Origin: Symbiodinium natans
Lineage: Eukaryota; Sar; Dinophyceae; Suessiales; Symbiodiniaceae
Length of the DNA: 48,406 bases
Direction of reading: 5' to 3'
Assembly: GCA_905221605.1 (NCBI GenBank)
Contig: CAJNDS010000553.1
Span: 66,501 to 114,906, forward strand
This document shows positions 24,285-34,089 of the stretch, piece after piece. A program made the position numbers and the translations under genes. How positions within the stretch are numbered: the first letter of the stretch is position 1; each line of letters starts with the position of its first letter. Below the pieces are notes generated by a model that had not been told where the DNA came from, ran no database searches, and worked only from the letters and a program-made list of their open reading frames with translations.

Positions 24285-24363
24285 GCGGGGGTTCGACTTC
24301 CGGTGGCTGGCCAGGCCGAAGCATCAGCCAGGCCCATCCCGTGGTCTAGTTTTGGTGTCTGAG
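24285..24363 (+). CDS. Exon, last one before the telomere-free block
   Basis: GTGTGTTCCCAG, one base, then [20 protein letters not shown] and LVLVSE, ending GAG/GTTTAG. All three frames are open; this one has the best codon bias and a donor at its end. Confidence 0.45.
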
Positions 24364-24411
24364 GTTTAGGTGTCTAGGGCTAGGGTTAGGGGTTGGGGGC
24401 TTAGCGTCTGT

Positions 24412-24462
24412 GTGTATATGTTTATATATGTGTATATATATGTATATATGTATATGTATATG

Positions 24463-24493
<31 letters not shown>

Positions 24494-24640
24494 ATATATG
24501 TATATATGCATATATGCATATATGTATATATGTATATATGTATATATGTATATATGTATATATGTATATATGTATATATGTATATATGTATATATGTATA
24601 TATGTATATATGTATATATGTATATATGCATATATGCATA

Positions 24641-24673
<33 letters not shown>

Positions 24674-24780
24674 ATATGTATATCTGTATATATGTGTATG
24701 TGTATATGTATATATGTATATATGTATATTTGTATTTATGCATATATGTCTATATGCATAATGTATACATGTATACATAC
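24412..24780. repeat. (TATATG)n microsatellite, about 370 bp
   Basis: Alternating TATATG/TATATA units with ATGCAT variants. The long open frames here (Tyr/Ile/Cys/Met repeats in several frames) come from the repeat. Confidence 0.98.
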
Positions 24781-24799
24781 ATGAGGCAGGAACCTTTAC

Positions 24800-25400
24800 G
24801 TATGATTTGACATAGGTCTTTTGTTTATATACATTGGACTATTTAAACCCTAATCTCTTTGGCCAGACACGTTCTGTTGCTGGCTCCTTCTGCCACAAAA
24901 GCAGAAGCATTTAAACCTTTGGAAGCCATTATAACTATTTCTTATCTAAAACTTCAACAGGTTAACCCTTGTTTTTTTGAGGGAAAGGGAGTAACCACAG
25001 AATTGACGAGATTTCGGGCCTAGGGTAATGGACGGAAGGTTTCTACAAAGAAAGAGTCTAACCGAGTCTAACCACAGAATTTGACGAATTTGGTGTGTAG
25101 GGTTTAGCCGAAAGTTTTTGAAGAGAAAGGGTCTAACCGACGCGCTTTTCTATACCGTTTTGTTTTTACAAAACCCACAGAAGCTACCTGAAACTAAATT
25201 GCACAACATTCGTTTCGGTTGTTTCTTTATGTTTGCTGTCTTTGTTGAATAAGTTGTTCTTTCCGTAGACCTTGCGTTATTTCTCAATGCATTTTGTTTT
25301 GTTGTTGCAGAACCACAAACTCTAATCGAAACTAAGTTGCTCAACTTCAATTCCTTTTTTCTCTCTCTGAAAATATGGTGTTTTCCATAGCCTTGTGCTG
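24800..25400. other. AT-rich transition, no gene assigned
   Basis: Contains repeated segments such as GTCTAACCGA and TCTAACCACAGAATT, and a GCGTTTTGTTTTGTT motif that recurs at 25287, 25411 and 28999. A single TTTAG remains; telomere tracts stop here. Confidence 0.6.
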
Positions 25401-25407
25401 CTGTTCA

Positions 25408-25855
25408 ATGCGTTTTGTTTTGTTATTGTAGTATGAGCCACAGAATTCAATCGAAAGTCATGTGTCTAGGTCATCTGAAAGCTCTTTTATCTCTGTGTAG
25501 GTAATGAGTGCCCTTGCCTCTTCTGAAAAGGGGTCCTCCAAGGGCTCCCCTCTCTCCTTCTTCTTTTTTGGGGAATGACAGAGCTCCTTATTTACACCTT
25601 ATGAAAAAGCCTTTCTCCTACTTGAAGAAGTGTTTCCTAGAAAGAGATAGAGGAGATCTTCCATTTCCTCGAGAGACAGATCTTTCATTGAAAACAAATA
25701 CAAGAGGACTTTCATGTCCCATTAGGAGAGAGAGGAGCTCTCTCCTGCTGCATTAAAAGATAGAGGACGTCGTTCGTGTCTAGTGTTCATTTCATATAAA
25801 GGAGAGGGGGGAGGGGGGGGCGGGGGTGGCCGGCTTAGATAGGGTTTATTTGGAA
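25408..25855. repeat. Duplicated segment, copy 1 (partner at 28999)
   Basis: Near-identical to 28999-29400 over about 400 bases, beginning ATGCGTTTTGTTTTGTTATT and including GAGCCACAGAATTCAATCG. Copy 1 carries a 4-base indel and about nine substitutions in the overlapping open frame, mostly non-synonymous, so the shared 82-codon frame is not under visible protein constraint. Confidence 0.9.
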
Positions 25856-26750
25856 GCTGAGAGTCGTGTTTTGGTGTGGTAGATAGAAAGGAAAGGGCAT
25901 GAGAAAGTAGCGAGAGGAGCTCTTCAATTCCCTTCCTTATCTCCTATGCTCTTTTCCTTCTTATTGCAACAGGAGAAGACAGGAAAAGGGCTTCCATTCC
26001 CCTCTTGTTCTTCCTTTCTTGTGTTTTTGTCATTTAGAGAGGAACAGGAGAAGAGGAGGGAGAGAGAAGGAGAGAGGAGAGATAACAGGAATCCAATTTC
26101 AATGGAATAGCAAAGAAAAGAATAGAAGAGAGATGAATAGAGAAGAGGGAGAGACAAAACAATGCGCTGAGAAGATGGCACTCTTCTTTATCTTTCCTCA
26201 GAGCAGAAGAGATAGGCCGAGAAGAGGGATATGATGAAGTACGGCAAGGTTTATCATGCAAGTTCCTTTATTGTGTTTTATCAGTTAAAAGGAAACAGAA
26301 GGAGAGAAGGGAAAGGGAAGTGAGAGAGGAGAGACAGCAAGGAGGCCATTTTATTTTTATGGAAGGGTACTGAACAGAAGAGAGGAGACAAGAAACAAGG
26401 AGACGGAGGAACACAACAAGGCGCACAGGAGATGGCACTCTTCTTTATCCATAATCTCTCCCTTCCTTGTCTCTCCCTTTCCCTCTATAATTAAACAAGA
26501 CAAGACTATTCTTGCTCTTCGCAGATAGGTGCCCTCTCTCCTCTTCAGGAAGCCCTTGCCCTCATTTTGCTTGCTCTCTGAAACGACAAGGAAACAACAC
26601 ATAGAACGAGAGGAAAGGGAATGAAACAATAGGCAGTGGAGCTCTTCAATTTGTTTCCCCATCTCTTTTTTTCTTTTTTCTTTCAAAAATGCAAAAGAAG
26701 CTTCCTTTTGTGTGTTTTTGAGATTTACAGGAGAACAAGAGAAGAGAAGG

Positions 26751-26781
<31 letters not shown>

Positions 26782-26999
26782 GAGAGGAGAGATCAAAAGG
26801 AACGCAACTCTAATGGGATAAGCAATGACAAGAATGGAAGAGAAATGAAGACAGGCGAGGGAGGCGCAAAAATCAGGCAAAGAGAAGACGGTGCTCGTTT
26901 TCATCTTTCTTCTGGTTCTAATTTTTCTCTTCTCTTGTTCATTTCCGTTAGAAAGAAAGAAACAAAAGGAAGAACAATGAACATGTAAGCAAACCCAGC

Positions 27000-27470
27000 T
27001 GATGCTCATGATTTTTCTCTCTCTCTCTCTCTCTCCCTATATATGGGCGATGGAACGGGTGTCCTGTTTGATCGTTTTCTGCATCTTCAAGCGAGGAAAA
27101 GGGACACCCCACAAGAAAGCACTTAGGGTGTCCCTTTTGCTCGTTTGAAGACACAGCAAGCGATTAAAAGGGACGCCCGCTCTGGATTGGCAGCAAGCCC
27201 AACTGATGCTCATGATTTTTCTCTCTCCCCATATATGGGCGATGGAACGCGTGTCTTTTTGGATCGTTTTCTGCATCTTCAAGCGAGGAAAAGGGACACC
27301 TCGTTTGAAGACACAGAAGGCGATTAAAAAGGACGCCCATTTTGGATCGGCAGCAAACCCAGCTGATGCTCATGATTTCTCTCATATATGGGCGATGGAA
27401 CGGGTGTCCTTCCTGATCGTTTTCTGCATCTTCAAGGGAGAAAGAAGGGCGACAACCAAGAAAGAATAAT
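27000..27470. repeat. About 150-190-bp module, three tandem copies
   Basis: Each copy has AGCTGATGCTCATGATTTTT-like start, TATATGGGCGATGGAACG, GATCGTTTTCTGCATCTTCA and AAAAGGGACACC. Inverted copies occur near 30420-30560, 30840-30890 and 31935-32060. Confidence 0.85.
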
Positions 27471-28114
27471 AGCGTCAGATATAGGGAGGGAAATTGAAGG
27501 GCTCCTCTCTTTACTTAGTCATTCACTTTCCTCTCTTCTTATCTGTTGTTTTCTTCGCTTCAAAAAGCAAAATAAGGGAAAGGAAATTTCCTGAAGAGGA
27601 GAGGGGGCACCTATCTGTAAAGAGCAATCGTTTAGAGGGGAACAGGAGAAGAGGAGCGAGAGAGAAGGAGAGAGGAGAGGAGAGAGAACAGGAATCCAGT
27701 TTCAATGGAATGGCAAAGAAAAGAATAGAAGAGAGATGAATAGAGAAGAAAGAGAGACAAAACAAGGCGCTGAGAAGATGGCACTTTTCTTTATCTTTCC
27801 TCCCTCCCTTATCTCTCCCTTCCCTCTTTCTTTTCGAAATAAGAACAACTAAACAGGAAGAATTATGAAAAGGAGAACAGTAAGAAGAAAGAGCAGAAGA
27901 GATAGGCCGAGAAGAGGGATATGATGAAGTACGGCAAGGTCCACGCGCAAGGAGTCACCCTCTGCTTTACCTTCCACTGCTTTATCACGCAAGTTCCTTT
28001 CTTGTGGTTTATCAGTTAAAAAAGAAACTAGAAGGAGAGAAGAGAAAGGGAAGTGAGAGAGGAGAGAGATAGCAAGGTGGCAATTTTTCTGGAAGCGTGC
28101 TGCCGTGTTTGAAG

Positions 28115-28193
28115 AAAACAGGGCGGTTCAACAGTACCAAATTTTTCAAGACAACCTTTAAGAAAATTTGGTACTGTTGAACCGCCTTGTTTT
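28115..28193. other. 31-bp-arm hairpin
   Basis: AAAACAGGGCGGTTCAACAG plus TACCAAATTTT pairs with the inverse at 28163-28193 with one G/T mismatch and a 17-base loop. It could be a foldback transposon remnant or a small-RNA precursor; no other copy with both arms is seen, though AACAGGGCGGCTCC recurs at 28200. Confidence 0.85.
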
Positions 28194-28280
28194 AAAGGAA
28201 ACAGGGCGGCTCCGTTGCCTCTTAAAGGAATGAGATACTTTTTTCGAAAATGAGAAAGTGCCGTCTCCACTTTCAATAGG

Positions 28281-28780
28281 AAAGGAAAGAGAAGCGATAT
28301 GAAGCAAGCTTCTCCGCCTCTTAAAGGAATGAGGTACTACTTATCTGAATAGGAAATGAGAAAGTTCCTTTTCCACTGTCAATAGGAAAGGAAAGAGAAG
28401 CGATTCTGCGACTCGGAATTCCTCTACCTGGTCCCTACCTCGTAGCTCCTCTACTTACGACATCTTGGCATTAAATTAAGGAGCCATTCATTGTTGAACT
28501 CAACACAAGATGAGTTTCCTCTATCTGGCAAAAAAGACAACAGGAACACAGTCCATTTTTCAATGATACAATAGGATGGGAGCATGATTTGACGGAATGA
28601 AGCTGGCTCCTCTACCTCTTAAGGACTGAGATGAATAGAGCATGAGAAAGTTCGTTTCCACTTTCAATCGGAAAGGAAAGGGAAACGATTCTGGAACTCG
28701 AAGTTCCTCTACCTGGTCTGTACCTTGTAGCTACTCTGCTTCTTATTGGTATTAAATGAAGAGCGCCATCGCTGTTTAAC
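28281..28780. repeat. Diverged tandem duplication, about 300-bp unit
   Basis: CACTGTCAATAGGAAAGGAA, GAAGTTCCTCTACCTGGTC-like and CATTAAATT-like segments occur twice (about 28380-28490 and 28660-28770). Confidence 0.65.
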
Positions 28781-28998
28781 AAGACATGAAGAGTCCCTCA
28801 AAGCATAAAGCATGACAAACCCCCTCCAGTCCTCAGGAAGAAAAAGACAGCTCATTTATCGCTTCATGCCTCTCTAAGTCCTAATCGGATAGGGATCCAT
28901 GAAGAGTTCGCCTAGCTGTTAACAGAGGCACCAATCTATTTCCCAATAGGAAAGGAGCGACAAAGCGAACGAAGACATAAAGCCAAAAGCCCCTCAAA

Positions 28999-29400
28999 TG
29001 CGTTTTGTTTTATTATTGTTGTATGAGCCACAGAATTCAATCGAAAAAGTCATGTGTCTAGGTCATCTGAAAGCTCTTTTATCTCTGTGTAGGTAATGAA
29101 TGCCCTTGCCTCTTCTGAAAAGGGGTCCTCCAAGGGCTCCCCTCTCTCCTTCTCTTTTAGGAATGACAGAGCTCCTTTTTTACAACTTATGAAAAAGCCT
29201 TTCTCCTACTTGAAGAAGTGTTTACTAGAAAGAGATAGAGTAGATCTTCCATTTCCTCGAGAGACAGATCTTTCAATGAAAACGAATACAGGAGGACTTT
29301 CATGTCCCATTAGGAGAGAGAGGACCTCTCTCCTGCTGCATTAAAAGATAGAGGACATCGTTCGTGTCCAGTTTTCGTTTCCTATAAAGGAGAGTGGGTG
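28999..29400. repeat. Duplicated segment, copy 2 (partner at 25408)
   Basis: See 25408. This copy keeps a continuous 82-codon frame from ATG 29096 which is frameshifted in copy 1. Confidence 0.9.
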
Positions 29401-30766
29401 GCTCAAATAGGGTGTATTTGGAAGCTAGGGCTCGGGCTTTGCCCATGGCAATATCCTTCTTGTCTTTCTTCTCTCTTGTTCGTTTCCCTTTGAAACAAAA
29501 AAACCAAAGGAATAACAATGAACATGAAAGGAACTCGCTTTCTTTTCCGTTTGGGCACAAGAGGAGGGAGCATGGAGAGGGGCCACGGGCAAGCAGCCAA
29601 CCCCGTTCATGTCCCCAACCATTGAAAAAGGATAAGAAAGGACAAGGGCCTCCATTCCCCTCTTATGTTTTCCTTGTGTTTTTTGTCTTTGACGAGGACG
29701 GAGAGAGAAGGAGGAGGAGAAATAGACAGGATTGCATTTTTAATGGGAAGAGCAAAGACAACAATGGAAGAGAGATGAATAAAGGATAAGGAAAGACAAA
29801 ACAAGGCATCTTCTTTATCGATCCTCTCTCCCTTATCTCTCTCTTCCCTTTTCTTCTCGAAATAAGGAAAACAAAAAGGAAGAATTATGAAAACAGGAGA
29901 AGGGTAAGGAAAGGAAGCCGAGAAAAGAGATATGATGAAGTACGGCAAGGTCCACGCGCAAGGAGTCACCCTCTGCTTGCCTTTCCTCTGCTTTATCATA
30001 CAAGTTCCTTTCTTGTTTTTTAATCAGTTGAAAGGTAATAGGTGGAGAGAAGGGAAAGGGAAATGAGAGAGGAGAGATCACAAGGATGCCCTTTTTCTGG
30101 AAGCGTACTGAAAGGAATAGAAGAGACAGGAAGCAATGAGAGGGACGGACAAGACAAGGCGCAAAGAAGATGACTTTCCTCTACATCTATCTTCTCTCCT
30201 TTGTCCCTTTTGAATGAGAAAACAACCCTTCTTGCTCTTCACAGATAGGTGTCCTCCCTCCTCTCCAGGAAAGCTCCTTTCCCTTATTTTGCTTTTTGAA
30301 GCGAATAAGAACAAGAACAGGTAGGAAGAGAGGAAAGGGAAAGAATAAGTAAAGAGAGGAGCCCTTCAATCCCCCTCCCTGTCTCTTATGTTCTTTTCCT
30401 TCTTAGGGGGTGTGAAGATGCAGCAGACGATTGAAAAGGAAAAGGACACCCGTTCCATCGCCCCTGTATATAGAGAGATATCATGAGCATCAGCTGGGTT
30501 TGCTGCCCATCATCCAAAACGCTGTCCCTTTAATCGCTTTCTGTGTGTCAAACGAGCAAAAGGGACACCCCTAAATGTTTTCTTTTTGGATGTCTTTCTT
30601 TTGCCTTGAAGACACAGCAAACGTAAAAAAGGACGCCTGCTTCCATCGCGCATAGAGAGAGAGAGAGAGAGAGAGAGAGACTGAGAATGAATGAGTGAGA
30701 GATAGATATTGGGACAGGGAAAGAGAGCAAGCTAAAGAAAGAACGAAAGAAAAAATAGCGACAGGG

Positions 30767-30811
<45 letters not shown>

Positions 30812-32060
30812 TTGTTCGGGGGCATCCTTTTTTCTCGCTTGAAGATGCAGAAAACGATCCAAAGGGACACCCGTTCGATAGAACCCGTCTTCATCTTTCC
30901 TATCCTTCTTGTCTTTCTTCTCTCTTGTTCGTTTCCCTTTGAAACAAAAACCCAAAGGAAGAACAATGAAAATGAAGGAACTCGCTTTCTTTTTCCGTTT
31001 GGGAGCAATGAAAAGAACCGAGGAGATAAGGCGAGAGGAGGCATATGCTGAAGCATGGAGAGGGGCCACGGGCAAGCAGCCAACCCCGCTCACATTCCCC
31101 AACCATTGAAGAAAGATAAGAAAGGCCAGGGGCCTCCATTCCCCTGATATTTTTATTTTCTTGTGTTTTTTGTCCTTGAAGAGGAGGGAGAGAGAAGGAG
31201 GAGGAGACATAGACAGGGTTGCATTTTTAACAGGAAGAGCAAAGACAAGAATAGAGAGATGAATAAAGGAGCAGGAAAGACAAAACAAGGCACGGATAAG
31301 ATGGGACTCTTCTTTATCGATCCTCTCTCCCTTATCTATCCCTTCCCTCTTTCTTTTCGAAATAAGAACAACTAAACAGGAAGAATTATGAAAAGGAGAA
31401 CAGTAAGAAAAAAAACAGAAAAGATAGGCCGAGAAGAGGGATATGATGAAGTACGGCAAGGTCCACGCGCAAGGAGTCACCCTCTGCTTACCCTTCCCCT
31501 GCTTTATCATACAAGTTCCTTTCTTTGTTTTTAATCAGTTCAAAGGTAATAGATGGAGAGAAGGGAAAGGGAAGTAAGAGAGGCGAGATCACAAGGATGC
31601 CTTTTTTCTGGAAGCGTACTGCAAGGAATAGAAGAGACAGGAAGCAAGGAGAGGGACGGACAAAACAAGGCGCAAAGAAGATGACTTTCCTCTACATCTA
31701 TCTTCTCTCCCCTGTCCCTTTGAATGAGAAAACAACCCTTCTTGCTCTTCACAGATAGGTGTCGCCCCTGCTCTTCAGGAAATCTCCTTTCCCTTATTTT
31801 GCTTTTTGAAGCGAATAAGAACAAGAACAGGTAGGAAGAGAGGAAAGGGAAAGAATGAGTAAAGAGAGGAGCTCTTCAATTCCCCTCCCTGTCTCTTGTG
31901 TTCTTTTCCCTCTTGGGGGGTGTCGTTCTTTCTCCTTTGAAGATGCAGAAGACGATTGAAAAGGAAAAGGACACCCGTTCCATCGCCCCTCTATATAGAG
32001 AGAGATATCATGAGCATCAGCTGGGTTTGCTGCCAATCCAAAAAGGTGTCCCTTTGAGCC
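29400..32060. repeat. Asymmetric duplicated region, right part
   Basis: Two long units (about 29450-30540 and 30900-32060) repeat the same order of modules, including GCCACGGGCAAGCAGCCAAC (29582, 31066), AAGTACGGCAAGGTCCACGC (29937, 31449) and AGAACAAGAACAGGTAGGAA (30308, 31828). (GA)n tracts lie at 30657-30680 and 30770-30808. Confidence 0.8.
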
Positions 32061-32063
32061 GCG

Positions 32064-33240
32064 AATTTCTCATCGCACACGAAGAGCAGCCCGATTTGGC
32101 CAAATTTTGCCCGGAGGCTGCCCGGCAAAATTTGGCCAAACCGAGCCGTGCATTTCTCATCGCACACGAAGAGCAGCCCGATTTGGCCAAATTTTGCCCG
32201 AAGGCTGGCCGCGGCAAAATTTGGCCAAATCGAGCCGCGCATTTCTCATCGCTCACGAAGAGCAGCCCGATTTGGCCAAATTTTGCCCGGAGGCTGCCCG
32301 GCAAAATTTGGCCAAATCGAGCCGCGCATCTCTCATCGCATACGAAGAGCAGCCCGATTTGGCCAAATTTTGCCCGGAGGCTGCCCGGCAAAATTTGGCC
32401 AAATCGAGCCGTGCATTTCTCATCGCATACGAAGAGCAGCCCGATTTGGCCAAATTTTGCCCGGAGGCTGCCCGGCAAAATTTGGCCAAATCGAGCCGCG
32501 CATTTCTCATCGCATACGAAGAGCAGCCCGATTTGGCCAAATTTTGCCAGGAGGCTGCCCGGCAAAATTTGACCAAATCGAGCCGTGCATTTCTCATCGC
32601 ACGCGAAGAGCAGCCCGATTTGGCCAAATTTTGCCCGGAGGCTGCCCGGCAAAATTTGGCCAAATCGAGCCGCGCATTTCTCATCGCACACGAAGAGCAG
32701 CCCGATTTGGCCAAATTTTGCCCGGAGGCTGCCCGGCAAAATTTGGCCAAATCGAGCCGCGCATTTCTCATCGCACACGAAGAGCAGCCCGATTTGGCCA
32801 AATTTTGCCCGGAGGCTGCCCGGCAAAATTTGGCCAAATCGAGCCGCGCATTTCTCATCGCATACGAAGAGCAGCCCGATTTGGCCAAATTTTGCCAGGG
32901 GACTGCCCGGCAAAATTTGGCCAAATCGAGCCGTGCATTTCTCATCGCACGCGAAGAGCAGCCCGATTTGGACAAATTTTGCCTGGAGGCTGCCCGGCAA
33001 AATTTGGCCAAATCGAGCCGCGCATTTCTCATCGCTCACGAAGAGCAGCCCGATTTGGCCAAATTTTGCCAGGGGACTGCCCGGCAAAATTTGGCCAAAT
33101 CGAGCCGTGCGTTTCTCATCGCACGCGAAGAGCAGCCCGATTTGGCCAAATTTTGCCCGGAGGCTGCCCGGCCAAATTTGGCCAAATCGAGCCGCGCATT
33201 TCTCATCTCCGACGAAGAGCAGCCCGATTTGGCCAAATTT
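32064..33240. repeat. 87-bp minisatellite, about 13.5 copies
   Basis: Unit includes ATTTGGCCAAATTTTGCCCG, GAGGCTGCCCGGCAAAATTT, GGCCAAATCGAGCCGCGCAT and TTCTCATCGCACACGAAGAG. Because 87 is divisible by three and stops are rare in the unit, long frames stay open on both strands (up to about 420 codons). Each unit contains a 23-bp inverted repeat around AGGCTG. A 2-base insertion near 32205 shifts every frame, which argues against one conserved protein. Confidence 0.97.
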
Positions 33241-33252
33241 TGTCCTTCGTGT

Positions 33253-33400
33253 TTTTTGAGAAAACACCATGGACAAAATCTGCCCGGATCTACGCGGCGC
33301 TGTTTCTTACAAAAAAAGTGATGCGTAGATCCAGGCAGATTTTGTCCGTTGTGTTTTTAGAGAAATCACCATGGACAAAATCTGCCTGGATCTACGCGGG
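33253..33400. repeat. Inverted and direct repeat cap of the 87-bp array
   Basis: CCATGGACAAAATCTGCCCG...GATCTACGC is followed by its inverse GCGTAGATCC...GGCAGATTTTGTCC and then a second forward copy at 33368. Confidence 0.85.
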
Positions 33401-33514
33401 GCCCGGCAAAATCTGACCAAAGTGACGCGACGCTAATTTATATAATTTACATAATTCTTATAATTTACATAAAATAAAAATAATTTAAATGGAAAAGGAG
33501 GGGGGGCTGGCCCG

Positions 33515-34085
33515 CTTCCGGAAAGGCTCGGACTCGTGATTTAGTATTGGGAGAAGGCCCGGGCTCGTGATGTAGTATTGGGGGGAGGCCCGGGCTCGTC
33601 ATTTAGTATTGGGGGGAGGCGGGCTCGTGATTTAGTATTGGGAGAAGGCCCGGGCTCGTGATTTAGTATTGGGAGAAGGCCCGGGCTCGTAATTTAGTAT
33701 TGGGAGAAGGCCCGAGGCTTTTTTAATAGTTTTTAAAGTTTTAAAAGTTTTAATAGTTTTAATCGTTTTAAAAGTTTTAAAAGTTTTGAAAGTTCAGGAA
33801 TCTCATGGCCGGTTAGTATTGGAAGGAGGCCCGGGCTTGTAGTTTAGTATTGGGGGGAGGCCTGGGCTCGTGATTTAGTATTGGGGGCAGGCCTGGGCTC
33901 GTGATTTAGTATTGGGGGGAGGCTCGGGCTCGTAATTTAATATTGGGGGAGGCCCGGGCTCGTAATTTAGTATTGGGGGGAGGCCCGGGCTCGTAATTTA
34001 GGATTGGGGAGAAGCCCGGGCTCGTAATTTAGTATTGGGGGGAGGCCCGGGCTCGTGGTTTTGTATTGGGGAGAGGCCCGGGGCC
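33515..34085. repeat. 31-bp minisatellite
   Basis: About 15 units of GGCCCGGGCTCGTGATTTAG plus TATTGGGGGGA, interrupted at 33717-33815 by a block of the 10-bp repeat seen further right. Confidence 0.95.
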
Positions 34086-34089
34086 CTGT

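Larger units (their letters stand above)
25900..28300. repeat. Purine/pyrimidine-asymmetric duplicated region
   Basis: Alternating GA-rich and CT-rich stretches share modules, for example GAGATAGGCCGAGAAGAGGG at 26208, 27898, 29913 and 31424, and GGAAACAGAAGGAGAGAAGG-like blocks. Open frames of 60-110 codons on both strands follow the base asymmetry and differ between copies. Confidence 0.75.

Noticed and set aside
24285-24312. tRNA T-arm-like GGGGTTCGACTTCC
   Set aside because: No matching acceptor stem, D-arm or anticodon arm upstream, and the segment fits an exon better.
24412-24780. Replication origin or promoter in the AT-rich array
   Set aside because: Only a microsatellite is visible; no other support.
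24346-24810. Six overlapping open frames of 87-146 codons
   Set aside because: They are translations of the (TATATG)n microsatellite in several frames on both strands, with only Tyr, Ile, Met, Cys and Val.
25508-29344. Paired 82-codon frames as a gene family
   Set aside because: Differences are mostly non-synonymous and one copy is frameshifted, so there is no sign of protein constraint.
32064-33240. CRISPR array
   Set aside because: Regular period, but there are no unique spacers: the units are near-identical over their full length.
32017-33416. Open frames of 404-422 codons on both strands
   Set aside because: All come from the 87-bp minisatellite; they are open in several frames at once and disrupted by a 2-base insertion. 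A protein is possible but not supported.
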